A stretch of DNA of 64,000 bases from Acetivibrio cellulolyticus CD2 (GCF_000179595.2 NZ_JH556651.1:62496-126495), one strand, 5' to 3'; shown: positions 35,693-45,090, counted from the first letter of the stretch. Numbers and translations are program-made. Notes: generated by a model not told the origin, from the sequence alone.

Positions 35693-37276
35693 ATGATAAA
35701 TAAAGTAAAAAATATTCTGGTTTACATGTTTTGTGCGTTCTTTGCAATTTGCTTTTCTTATCTTCTTGCAAATATTTTACTTAAAAATTCAGAGTATAAC
35801 TACAAGAAGATGACCTTGACGGTTTTTATCGTGATTTCAGTTTCTTTGCTTGCATTTATCTATACACGACTGTCAAAGCACGAAGCTTTTTTTATTAAGC
35901 ATTATAAGCCAATACTTGCAGCCTTTTTATCGATAATGCTTATACTTCAGATTTCTTTTGGATTGTTGCTTCGTTTTAAGCCTGATTTTGATATGGATTC
36001 AGTTTATCAAGGTGCTATTGATTGGGTTCAAACAGGATCCTTCACAAACTATTATAATTATTATTATTACTTTCCTAATAATCTTGGATCAATGGGCTTT
36101 TTGCATTTCTTTTTCAAAATTGCATCTTTTTTTGGGATAAAAGACTTTTTCCTTGTAGGGATGTTATTGAATTCATTGTTGTCAATTTCTATGATGTTTG
36201 TAGTATTTCAAATATGTAAACGCGTTTTAGGTGTTAAGCAGGCTGTTTTCTCATTATTGCTGTTTGCTGTCAGCTTGCCGTTTTATTTTATTGCACCGGT
36301 TTTTTATACTGATGCGCTGTCAATGTTTTTTCCAGTGTTGTTTTATTATCTGTATCTGATATGGAAGGATACTTCAGAGTTGAAGAGGCGGTGCTTACTT
36401 TGTTTTTGGATGGGTATAGCAGCTTCCATAGGAATGGAAATAAAATTTACAGTAGTTGTTATGGTGATTGCTGTCACAATTGATATGTTTTTCAATGTAA
36501 GCTGGAAGAAGTCTATTTTGACCAACGTAGGTATTTATGCTATTATCCTCGTATGTTTTGCGGGGTTCAATGGATATATATATACCTACCATTTAGATAA
36601 AGAACAGGCAAGACTGCAAAATGATCCTTACACTCATTGGGTAATGATGGGGCTAAAAGGTACGGGAGGTTATAATCCTGATGATTATAATTTTACAAGA
36701 TCATTTAGTGACCCTGATGAGAGGAGAAAAGCTACTATTGAGGAAATTAAAAATCGCGTTAAAGACTATGGTGCGGATGGTATGTTTAAATTTTTAACTC
36801 AAAAAGGCGTAAAGTGTTTGGGTGACGGTACTCTCGGCTTTGATGATTTTTTGGCAGATCGTCCGGATAGAAACTTTCTACATAAATATATTCTTTCTGA
36901 CGGGGAAAAGTATGATTTGTACAGGCACATTTGTGAGGCAGTTCTTTTTACAATTATGTTTTTTATGATCTTTCCTGCACTGCAATTTATCTTTGGTAAA
37001 GAAAAATATTCTGCAAACAAAAAAAGCTTAACTCCAAATAGTGGGAAAGGGGAAAATGATTATATAAATTTAGCTCCTATGTTAGCAGTTTTCGGCATAC
37101 TTCTTTTCTTACTTGCGTGGGAAGCCAACAGACGCTATTTTTCGAATTTCATACCAGTATTTATTATTTGCGCCACTTTAGGAATTGATTACTTTTGCGT
37201 ACTAATGAGTCAATTTGCAGAACTAATTAAATTTGGCATTAATAAAATCAGTAAAAATTCTTCTATAGCGAAATAA
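35693..37276 (+). CDS. Polytopic membrane protein, GT-C glycosyltransferase type
   Basis: 527 residues with about 11-12 membrane helices. The first loop carries FDMDSVYQGAIDW, where an Asp-containing motif like that of GT-C mannosyl- or arabinosyltransferases is expected; a large loop (about 305-420) and a late WEANRRYFSNFIP segment fit that class. A lipid-linked sugar donor is inferred. GGGGGG lies 5 bases before the ATG at 35693. The tyrosine run NYYNYYYYF (near residue 118) is unusual. Confidence 0.65.
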   Translation: MINKVKNILVYMFCAFFAICFSYLLANILLKNSEYNYKKMTLTVFIVISVSLLAFIYTRLSKHEAFFIKHYKPILAAFLSIMLILQISFGLLLRFKPDFDMDSVYQGAIDWVQTGSFTNYYNYYYYFPNNLGSMGFLHFFFKIASFFGIKDFFLVGMLLNSLLSISMMFVVFQICKRVLGVKQAVFSLLLFAVSLPFYFIAPVFYTDALSMFFPVLFYYLYLIWKDTSELKRRCLLCFWMGIAASIGMEIKFTVVVMVIAVTIDMFFNVSWKKSILTNVGIYAIILVCFAGFNGYIYTYHLDKEQARLQNDPYTHWVMMGLKGTGGYNPDDYNFTRSFSDPDERRKATIEEIKNRVKDYGADGMFKFLTQKGVKCLGDGTLGFDDFLADRPDRNFLHKYILSDGEKYDLYRHICEAVLFTIMFFMIFPALQFIFGKEKYSANKKSLTPNSGKGENDYINLAPMLAVFGILLFLLAWEANRRYFSNFIPVFIICATLGIDYFCVLMSQFAELIKFGINKISKNSSIAK

Positions 37277-37423
37277 AGTGTTTAAAGAAACTATGGAATT
37301 TTGAAAACTAAATTTCTTGCAGCTGTTTTTTGTATATAAAATTACAGGAAAAAGACCTTGAGATGTATAAAGCAAAGGCTTTTACGGAAAAGATATTAAA
37401 TAATACTCAAAAGGTGGGATAAT

Positions 37424-37843
37424 ATGAACTTGGCAAACTGTATAACAATAGCTAAAAACGATCTTTATAGTATTTTGGTGGATAAGACAAAAAACCGTGC
37501 ATACTTGGTTTTAAAAGGTAAATGGGAAAAGAACTCGAGCTTGGAAAACTATCTTTCTGATATTAAGCTCGGTATAAGCAAGTTAAAGCCTGATTTTACC
37601 CTTTTAGTGGATCTTACGCAATATGGAGGAACGTCATCGGATTTGTATAGTATTCATATTGATTCCTTGAAGCTTGCAGTTAATTCAGGATTAAAAAGAG
37701 CTGCTGAAGTATTTAACAATAATCCCCTTTTAAAGTTACTTTTTGAGTGCTACGCTAAAGAATCGGGAGCAAACACAATGGAGTTTTTCGATATGATGCA
37801 AGCGGAAAACTGGCTCGATCTATATACTGCTAAGGATCAATAA
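37424..37843 (+). CDS. Unknown protein, STAS-like fold possible
   Basis: 139 residues, soluble. The order of strand, helix and the central FTLLVDLTQYGG strand recalls SpoIIAA-like/STAS proteins, but no phosphorylatable Ser motif is clear. AAGGTGGG precedes the ATG. Stands alone after the GT-C gene; no function assigned. Confidence 0.55.
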   Translation: MNLANCITIAKNDLYSILVDKTKNRAYLVLKGKWEKNSSLENYLSDIKLGISKLKPDFTLLVDLTQYGGTSSDLYSIHIDSLKLAVNSGLKRAAEVFNNNPLLKLLFECYAKESGANTMEFFDMMQAENWLDLYTAKDQ

Positions 37844-37876
37844 GGAATAGCTGAATATTACTTCCGACTTTTTAAC
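37842..37876 (+). repeat. Dispersed intergenic repeat, copy C (partial)
   Basis: AAGGAATAGCTGAA (37842-37855) is identical to the left end of copy B; the right part (TTACTTCCGAC) is degenerate. It begins in the stop codon of the preceding gene. The remaining 250 bp before fchA show nothing else. Confidence 0.45.
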
Positions 37877-38133
37877 AAAATAACCACACAATAACACTGA
37901 ATTCGTAAAATTCGTCTTCTATTATCAACGTAAGACCATTGCCCATCGCGAAGTTTCTATAATTTTAGTTATTTAATAGTAAATAAGGTTTAGTTTGATA
38001 TTATATTTTCATGATTTGAGGAATTGGTAAGCAAATGTCCTTGATTCAGCTGGACTAAATGTCACTTATACTTTTATTACACAAAATAGAATGTTTGTAA
38101 GTTGTAATTATTATATAAGGTGGTGCTAATTAT

Positions 38134-38742
38134 ATGAATATGCAATTGGATGATTTTATTAAAACATTGTCATCAAGCTCTCCTGTGCCCGGGGGCGGTG
38201 GTGCAAGTGCCTTAATTGGTGCAATAGGTGTATCTCTTTGTTCAATGGTTGCCAATTTAACATCGGGCAAAAAGAAGTATGCCGAGTATCAGAGTGATAT
38301 CGAACAAATAATTGTCAGAACTCAGGCATCAATCGACAAGTTGTTGGGACTAATTCAAAGAGATGCTGAAGTATTTGAGCCTCTCTCTAAGGCCTATGGA
38401 ATTCCAAAAGAAGAGCCCAATAGAAATGAAATTTTAGAAAATGCTTTAGTTTTGGCTTGTTCTGTTCCATTGGAAATACTTAATGAAGTTGCAAATGTTT
38501 TAGATGTTGTCGAACAGCTTTTGGAAAAAGGCACAAAGCTTGCTGTTAGTGATGTCGGAGTTGCTGCTTCTGCATGTAAGTGTGCAATGGAAGGTGCTGT
38601 TATGAATGTGTATATAAACACTAAATTGATGAAAAACCGTGAATATGCTTTGAAAATTAACGCTGATGCTGAAAAAATTCTTGAAGATGGCATAGACAGA
38701 TGCAGTAAAATATATAGGCAGATTACGGAAGAATTGAGGTGA
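38134..38742 (+). CDS. fchA: Methenyltetrahydrofolate cyclohydrolase / formiminoTHF cyclodeaminase family
   Basis: 202 residues with the family motif SSPVPGGGGASALIGAIG near the start and an all-helical body. Hydrolyses 5,10-methenyl-THF to 10-formyl-THF (or deaminates formimino-THF). It is 4 bp upstream of folD; because that FolD has lost cyclohydrolase residues, FchA probably supplies this step. No histidine-degradation genes are nearby, supporting the cyclohydrolase reading. Confidence 0.87.
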   Translation: MNMQLDDFIKTLSSSSPVPGGGGASALIGAIGVSLCSMVANLTSGKKKYAEYQSDIEQIIVRTQASIDKLLGLIQRDAEVFEPLSKAYGIPKEEPNRNEILENALVLACSVPLEILNEVANVLDVVEQLLEKGTKLAVSDVGVAASACKCAMEGAVMNVYINTKLMKNREYALKINADAEKILEDGIDRCSKIYRQITEELR

Positions 38743-38746
38743 AAAT

Positions 38747-39601
38747 ATGCTGGAATTGAGAGGATTACCAGTTGTAAATGAGTTAACCGAAAGATTTAGC
38801 AGTGTTATTCAACAATTAAAGCAAAAAGATATAGTACCTAAATTATCGATTGTTAGGATTGGTGAGAGGGAAGATGATTTGGCATATGAGAGGGGAATTA
38901 TAAAAAGATTTTCTGCGGTTCAAGCAATTGCAGAGGTAATTGCGCTCCCGCTTGATTGTCCACAGGAGAAGCTTGAAGAAACAATAATTGCTTTAAACGA
39001 AGATAACAATGTACATGGAATTTTGCTGTTTAGACCATTACCGAAACACCTTTCCGAAGATAATATCAAGTCCATAATTAAAAAGGAAAAAGATGTAGAC
39101 TGTATGGGTCTGAATAATATGGTGCAGGTTTTTTCAGGGGAAAAGAATTGTTATCCTCCTTGTACGCCGCAAGCTGTTATTGAGATTCTGGATTTTTACA
39201 AAATTGATGTTACCGGTAAAAGGGTTACAATTGTCGGTCGAAGTTTGGTTGTCGGCAAACCGCTTTCAATGCTCCTGCTTGGGAAAAATGCAACAGTGAC
39301 AATCTGCCATACGAAAACAGAAAATCTAGCGGATGAATGCAAAAAAGCGGATATATTGATTGCTTGTGCAGGTGTTGCAAAAATGGTGAAAGAGAGTTTT
39401 GTAAATCAGGATCAAATTGTAATTGATGTTGGAATAAATGTTGATAACGGCAAGTTATGCGGAGATGTAGATTATGAACATGTTGCCAATTTGGTTAGTG
39501 CGATAACACCTGTGCCGGGCGGAGTTGGGACAGTTACGACGTCTGTACTCTTGAAGCATACTATTCAAAGTGCGGTTGATAAAGTAAAAGACCTTTTCTA
39601 A
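38747..39601 (+). CDS. folD: Methylene-THF dehydrogenase FolD, cyclohydrolase site altered
   Basis: 284 residues. The Rossmann motif TIVGRSLVVGKPLSMLL and the C-terminal TPVPGGVGTVT are intact, so NAD(P)-dependent methylene-THF oxidation should remain. The cyclohydrolase signature YxxxK is Y47-ERG-I51, with Ile for the catalytic Lys, and the Gln of the usual ILVQLPLP is F95 (ILLFRPLP). KDVDG reads KDVDC. I infer a mono-functional dehydrogenase working with FchA just upstream. Confidence 0.9.
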   Translation: MLELRGLPVVNELTERFSSVIQQLKQKDIVPKLSIVRIGEREDDLAYERGIIKRFSAVQAIAEVIALPLDCPQEKLEETIIALNEDNNVHGILLFRPLPKHLSEDNIKSIIKKEKDVDCMGLNNMVQVFSGEKNCYPPCTPQAVIEILDFYKIDVTGKRVTIVGRSLVVGKPLSMLLLGKNATVTICHTKTENLADECKKADILIACAGVAKMVKESFVNQDQIVIDVGINVDNGKLCGDVDYEHVANLVSAITPVPGGVGTVTTSVLLKHTIQSAVDKVKDLF

Positions 39602-39657
39602 AAAGCATAGTGTGGGGCTAAAAATATAGAGAAAATATCTTAAGGGGATATAGAAGT

Positions 39658-40209
39658 ATGAAAGAAGATTATGTAAAAAGATCTAAAGCAAGAGATGTGC
39701 TTTTGATGATTGCAGAAGGGATAGATCCGACTAGTGGTAAAAGTATTGAGTCGGCAGATTTTTTGCAAGATGGAAGAATTAAGCGGTGTTTTATTTATGT
39801 GGCTGAAATTTTGGAAGGTTCAAAAGAAGTAGGAAATGATAACATGAAATTTATAATAACAGATGATGAACTTGCCAAAATAGTTTTGCCAGATGGAAAG
39901 ATTGGAGTTATGCAGTTTGTTAAGTGTGTTAATGAATGTATTGATTTAAAGAAGAGCAAAAAGCTCACTGCAGTCAGCTTGAATTCACAGTTAAAAAAAC
40001 TTGGGATTTTAAGCGAAGAAACTACAGAAAAGGGTAATACCAGAACTGTTATAAATGAAAAGTCAGCGAATTTTGGAATTGAAACGGAAACCAGGGTATA
40101 TAAAAACCGCTCTTATGAAATGATTTTATTTAATGATGACGGGAAAAAATATTTGCTTGATAACCTGCAAAGTATTATGGATAACGAAGATCAAGAAAAA
40201 AAGATTTGA
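39658..40209 (+). CDS. Conserved protein of unknown function
   Basis: 183 residues, soluble, charged. The N-terminus KRSKARDVLLMIAEGIDPTSG and the later LNSQLKKLGIL and GIETETRVYKNRSYEMILFN look like conserved blocks, the latter suggestive of a helix-turn-helix followed by a strand pair. No catalytic motif. It follows folD by 56 bp with an AAGGGG site, so may share its transcript; a strong terminator follows. Confidence 0.6.
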   Translation: MKEDYVKRSKARDVLLMIAEGIDPTSGKSIESADFLQDGRIKRCFIYVAEILEGSKEVGNDNMKFIITDDELAKIVLPDGKIGVMQFVKCVNECIDLKKSKKLTAVSLNSQLKKLGILSEETTEKGNTRTVINEKSANFGIETETRVYKNRSYEMILFNDDGKKYLLDNLQSIMDNEDQEKKI

Positions 40210-40241
40210 AAAAGATTTGAAACAATTCTTCAAACAAAAGT

Positions 40242-40293
40242 ATTACCAAAGTAATGTTTTGCCAAAAAATGTTATTACTTTGGTAATCTTTTT
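40242..40293 (+). terminator. Terminator of the fchA-folD group
   Basis: ATTACCAAAGTAAT and ATTACTTTGGTAAT form a perfect 14-bp stem with an 18-nt loop, then CTTTTT. Confidence 0.85.
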
Positions 40294-40445
40294 ATTTACC
40301 TCTCTATAGTGTAAAATTTAATCGGAAACTTTGTAAATAAGTCGACATAAAGAAGCTTTCCGTTTTTATAGTTGTGCTATAAATGGCACAAGTGATTAAA
40401 TCTATCGTTATTATTACACTAACCAAAATGAGGGGGAGTCAAGAA

Positions 40446-43400
40446 ATGAAAAAAAACAAAAAGGTTATTACGCTATTGATGACAGGAATAATGCTTACCC
40501 AGATTTTTTTGAGCTCTGGTATGGCATTTAGTAGTTCTGAATCAACTAATAGCAGTACAACTTTAGGGGGTATTGGAAATAAAAAAAGCAATATCATAGT
40601 AAAATACAAGGATGTAAATAAAGCTAAAGACTCAAAGGATAGATTTATAGCTAAAAAAAAGAAATCAAAAGTAACTTCTAAAAAGTTAATAAATCGTTTT
40701 GAGATGGAAGCACTCCAAATTTCAAGCGACGAAGATGTAACTGACATAATAAATGAACTGCAAAATGATCCGAATGTTGAATACGCTCAACCAGACTATG
40801 TTCTTGATACATATTTAACCCCATCAGACGCTCGCTATTCAGAACAATGGGGGCTTTTGAACAATGGACAAGCAGTAAACGGCCAGAATGGCATATCTGG
40901 GGTAGATATAGCTGCAGCAAATGCATGGGATATAACAACCGGTACGAACAAAGTAGTGGTAGGAATAGTTGATTCGGGTGTAGATATTAGTCATCCCGAT
41001 ATTTCAGATAACATATATGTGAATAAGAAAGAGAAAATAGATGGAAAAGACAATGATGGAAATGGTTTTGTTGATGACGTAAATGGATTTGATTTTGCAA
41101 ATAATGACAGTAGTGTCTTTGATTCTGCAAGCCAAGACAAACATGCTACGCATATCGCTGGAATAATAGCAGCTGGAATGAATAATGTCGGTATTACAGG
41201 GGTATCTCCCAATGTAAAGCTCTTACCTTTAAAATTTATTAGTGGCAATACTGGCTATACAAGTGATGCGATATCTGCAATTGAATACGGAATAAGCATG
41301 GGAGTAAGCGTTTTCAACTGTTCATGGGGCGGAAGTCAGCAAAATGAGGCCTTAAAGGATATAATTGCAAACAGCAATGCTCTTTTTATTTGTGCTGCTG
41401 GTAATCAAGGACAGAATGTAGACGTGAATCCAGTGTATCCTGCATGCTATGACCTTTCAAATGTTATTTCCGTAGGGGCTATAGACAACAAAGGTGAACT
41501 TGCGTCATTTTCAAACTTTGGTTCAAAAGTACAGATCGCTGCACCTGGAGTTGGAATACTCAGCACGCTTCCCGAAAGCAAATATGGATTAATGAGCGGT
41601 ACCTCAATGGCCGCACCTTTTGTTGCAGGGGTTGCAGCACTTTTGAAAAGCAAATACCCGACTATGTCTGCTACCGATATAAAAACAAGAATATTGAATA
41701 ATTCAACTAAAGGACAGGCCCTGAACGGTAAAGTGTCAACATCCGGAAGGCTTAATGCATTAGCTGCATTGTTAAATAATGCTCCTTCCATTCCGGTTCA
41801 ACCAACAGCAGAGCCAATACCAACTGAAAGTCCAAAATCAAAGGAAGCAGGATCAGTTTATGACACTTCTGCAAGCGGCAATAACAAGGTTGTAAAGCCT
41901 ATTATAGAAGACAGCAATCTTATAATAGATGAGGCAGCTAATAATGCTACCTATTCTGCTGACAGCTTTGAACCTAACAACAGTAGAAACGCTGCGACAG
42001 TGATAACAAACGATACTGCTATTTATCCTACTCTGGATACTAGTTCAGATGAAGACTGGTTTGTACTTAATACAACAAAGACAGGGAAGTTAAATGTCAC
42101 TATGAAGAACTTGCCGTCTGGCTGCGACTATGAGATGGAAATCTATGACAGCACAGGCGCTTATGTAGGAGGCTCATACGCAAGTGGTGCTTTGGATGAA
42201 AAATATGTAGGATCTATTACTGCTATAGGTAATTACTATATAAGGATATATTCATATTCAGGATCAAATTCTAGTTATACCTACGAGCTAAAAGCCGGCG
42301 TATACACACCAGATAGTTATGAAGTTAATGATGATTTATATTCCATATTGAACAATCAACCATCAATAAGTATTGGTAATTGCTTCAGCGCAACTTTAGA
42401 CAATTCTGACGATACTGACTGCTTCAAATTCAATATAGGCAACAGTACGAATGTTGGAGTAAGGGTTCAGAATATACCTTCCGGCTCGGATTATGATATG
42501 GTTGTTTATTCTTACAACTCGAGTAATGGTTTTGTTGAGGTAGGCTCTTCAAACTTAGGCGGTAATTCCGATGAAACATTAATAAGCCAGCTGGCAGCAG
42601 GATCTTATTACATAAAGATATATTCGTACTCAGGTAGTTCGGAAACCCAGAGTTACAAGCTAAGCGTTACTGATGAAAACGCAGGAATAGTCAAGATGGA
42701 TTTTGATAAGACATATGCAGAAGTTGGAGATATAGTGACTGCTACTTTAAGAGTTAACCAAATTACCAATTTATCAGCTTATCAGGTAAATATAAAATAT
42801 GACCCTCAAGTGATACAGCCAGTTGATGATGATCTTCAGCCTTATTGTGAGGATACTGTTCCTACAGGTGCAACTATACTAAATAATAGTAAGTATTCAC
42901 CAATGTCGATTGCTTCAAATAATTTGTATAGTGGTATTTTGAATTTTGGTGCAGGTTACATGAATTTGTTATCTTATAAACAGAGTGGCATTGCCCAAAC
43001 CAGTGGTATTTTGGCGGTAATTAAATTTAAGGTTATTAATAGCAAGCAGGTACAAATAAAATTCAGTGTTTCTGATGCAATACCTGAAAGTAATACAGGT
43101 GTTAACCTTATTGATTGGGATGGAAGTAAGATAATCGGAGGATTTACTGTACAGCAGCCACAGATTGTAAATAGCAGCTTACCAGCGAATTCACAAGCTG
43201 TTGGAAGCAGCTCAGTTGAAGAAATTTCATCTTTGTCAAGTGAATCCGTGATGACAACTTACTCTGAATCTACTTATAAAATTAGTGGATATATAAAAAA
43301 GGAAATTAAAGATAAATCCCAATTTAATATACAGTTCATTAATCCAACAACAAACGCATTAATTAAATCGGGAACAACTGATATAGACAGCGGGTACTTT

Positions 43401-44996
43401 GAAATTTCAGGTATTCCACCTGGAAATTATAACGTTAAAATAAGTAATGCGTATCATATTACTAGAATAATATATGACTTGGTTGTTGATCGAGATAATG
43501 TATTGGGAAGTAGACAATATCCATTAGGGTTGTTTATAGGAGATATAAATAATGACGCAGTTATAAACATGCAGGACGTTATTCAAATAGCAAAAGGATT
43601 TAATGCATCTATTGGTGATACTAGATATAGTTCGGTATGTGATTTGAATAAAGATGATGCCATTAATATGGCAGACGTAGTAATAATAGCTACCAATTTT
43701 ATTAAATTTCCTGAGGATTATCCAACATATGCAAATCAAACGGCTGACGTGACATATGAAAATGATGGCGCAAATGGTGAATATATATATAGCAATAATC
43801 CTGAAAGAGTATCTGATCGTTTAGCTGATGAAGGAAAAGTCATTTACAAAACGCAAACACACGGTCAAAAATATGTTACAGTATTTATGCAACATCTGGC
43901 GAACGCTGGAACAGAAAAACTTAAGTTTGGTGTTCTACTGCATAACTCAAATCCTAATCCTGTATATATTAAAATATCAAATCATATGTTTGGCGGTATA
44001 AAAAATATAGATACCAATGAAGTAGATTTTTATAATAAAAAAAGAACAGAAGATTATAAGAAATATTTTGGGGGTACAATCAATAATCCAATTAATATAT
44101 ATAGTGGTAGTTACTCAGTCGCTTCAAATTATAACGGCACAACAAGTATAACAATACCAAGTGGTAAGAGTATCTGGTTAATGGGTGGACCATCAACAAG
44201 TGAAGTATTTTACAATGACGGTGGCTGGGAAAGGTCATTTGTAAATGGAATGGCAAAATTCGAAATTCTAAACGATTTGATATTAGACGTAAAAGTTGTT
44301 GCATATAAAGCCTCTAGTACAAATATGAGTACAATAATAGCTGCTAACACATATCCTGGATGGGATGGTGGATTAAGTTATTCAGGATACTATAGAGACT
44401 CATCCCCAGTAATTAAAGCAGATATTACAACTTACTTAGGTAACACAGATGTAGGTTCGTACATTAAGTTTAAGTATAAATGTAAACATGCTAAGGATTC
44501 AAATACTCCCGATCCAAAATCTAATAGCGGTAAAATATTTAATTGTTTAACAACAAACATACCACTTGCAAGTGAGGGATCAGCTTATGCTGATGATATG
44601 TTACATTTAACTAATGATACAATTAACTTAAAAGAACCATTAAGAAATCCAGTTGAAGGATATAATGAAAATTGGGCAAACTGGGGTGTTGTCTATAAAG
44701 ACCATTTTACTTTTGTAAACAACAGTAGCAGTACATATAAAATTCAGGTTTATATGAAAGGAGTTGCTAATAATCCAGATATATACTACTCACATAATTT
44801 TGGTAATAAAAGTTTTGGAAACTATAAGGAATTAACTCCTAATCTTGATGCTCAGAGGTATCTATCATCAACCACTTTAGATGTAGGTACTGTTGAGGTG
44901 GGGCCGGGAAAAACTGAAAGAGAACTAAGATTTATATTACCTGCAAATTCAGGGGGTGGATATCAACTATATGCTAAGATTGTAAGTAAATATTAA
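40446..44996 (+). CDS. Secreted subtilase with PPC, cohesin-like and dockerin modules and a novel C-terminus
   Basis: 1516 residues. Signal peptide (1-28); inhibitor-type propeptide (about 45-115, ending VEYAQPDY); S8 domain (about 135-445) with D176 (DSGVD), H233 (HATHIAG, Ala for the usual Gly) and S387 (GTSMAAP); a PTAEPIPTESP linker; two PPC domains (about 505-618, 619-745); a cohesin-like domain (about 748-905, KTYAEVGDIVTATLRV...AYQVNIKYDP); an SGYIK CarboxypepD_reg-like domain (about 944-1022); a dockerin (about 1029-1092, GDINNDAVINMQDV and CDLNKDDAINMADV); then about 420 residues I do not recognise. The ATG at 40446 follows GGGGGAG. A protease with both cohesin and dockerin could sit inside a cellulosome and bind another dockerin. 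Confidence 0.88.
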   Translation: MKKNKKVITLLMTGIMLTQIFLSSGMAFSSSESTNSSTTLGGIGNKKSNIIVKYKDVNKAKDSKDRFIAKKKKSKVTSKKLINRFEMEALQISSDEDVTDIINELQNDPNVEYAQPDYVLDTYLTPSDARYSEQWGLLNNGQAVNGQNGISGVDIAAANAWDITTGTNKVVVGIVDSGVDISHPDISDNIYVNKKEKIDGKDNDGNGFVDDVNGFDFANNDSSVFDSASQDKHATHIAGIIAAGMNNVGITGVSPNVKLLPLKFISGNTGYTSDAISAIEYGISMGVSVFNCSWGGSQQNEALKDIIANSNALFICAAGNQGQNVDVNPVYPACYDLSNVISVGAIDNKGELASFSNFGSKVQIAAPGVGILSTLPESKYGLMSGTSMAAPFVAGVAALLKSKYPTMSATDIKTRILNNSTKGQALNGKVSTSGRLNALAALLNNAPSIPVQPTAEPIPTESPKSKEAGSVYDTSASGNNKVVKPIIEDSNLIIDEAANNATYSADSFEPNNSRNAATVITNDTAIYPTLDTSSDEDWFVLNTTKTGKLNVTMKNLPSGCDYEMEIYDSTGAYVGGSYASGALDEKYVGSITAIGNYYIRIYSYSGSNSSYTYELKAGVYTPDSYEVNDDLYSILNNQPSISIGNCFSATLDNSDDTDCFKFNIGNSTNVGVRVQNIPSGSDYDMVVYSYNSSNGFVEVGSSNLGGNSDETLISQLAAGSYYIKIYSYSGSSETQSYKLSVTDENAGIVKMDFDKTYAEVGDIVTATLRVNQITNLSAYQVNIKYDPQVIQPVDDDLQPYCEDTVPTGATILNNSKYSPMSIASNNLYSGILNFGAGYMNLLSYKQSGIAQTSGILAVIKFKVINSKQVQIKFSVSDAIPESNTGVNLIDWDGSKIIGGFTVQQPQIVNSSLPANSQAVGSSSVEEISSLSSESVMTTYSESTYKISGYIKKEIKDKSQFNIQFINPTTNALIKSGTTDIDSGYFEISGIPPGNYNVKISNAYHITRIIYDLVVDRDNVLGSRQYPLGLFIGDINNDAVINMQDVIQIAKGFNASIGDTRYSSVCDLNKDDAINMADVVIIATNFIKFPEDYPTYANQTADVTYENDGANGEYIYSNNPERVSDRLADEGKVIYKTQTHGQKYVTVFMQHLANAGTEKLKFGVLLHNSNPNPVYIKISNHMFGGIKNIDTNEVDFYNKKRTEDYKKYFGGTINNPINIYSGSYSVASNYNGTTSITIPSGKSIWLMGGPSTSEVFYNDGGWERSFVNGMAKFEILNDLILDVKVVAYKASSTNMSTIIAANTYPGWDGGLSYSGYYRDSSPVIKADITTYLGNTDVGSYIKFKYKCKHAKDSNTPDPKSNSGKIFNCLTTNIPLASEGSAYADDMLHLTNDTINLKEPLRNPVEGYNENWANWGVVYKDHFTFVNNSSSTYKIQVYMKGVANNPDIYYSHNFGNKSFGNYKELTPNLDAQRYLSSTTLDVGTVEVGPGKTERELRFILPANSGGGYQLYAKIVSKY

Positions 44997-45001
44997 AAAA
45001 A

Positions 45002-45047
45002 TATGCCTCCTGTTATTTTATCGAACAGTTAAATAGCAGGAGGCATA
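45002..45047. repeat. 17-bp hairpin after the subtilase gene
   Basis: TATGCCTCCTGTTATTT (45002-45018) and AAATAGCAGGAGGCATA (45031-45047), one G.U pair, 12-nt loop. An A-tract precedes it, so it is a terminator for minus-strand transcription and perhaps part of the plus-strand end. Confidence 0.6.
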
Positions 45048-45048
45048 C

Positions 45049-45090
45049 TACAAATACGAGGAAGGGCCTGCGCCCTTCCTCGTATTTGTA
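45049..45090. repeat. Perfect 19-bp GC-rich hairpin
   Basis: TACAAATACGAGGAAGGGC (45049-45067), loop CTGC, and its exact complement to 45090. It lies one base after the previous hairpin. There is no T-tract on either side. Confidence 0.6.
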
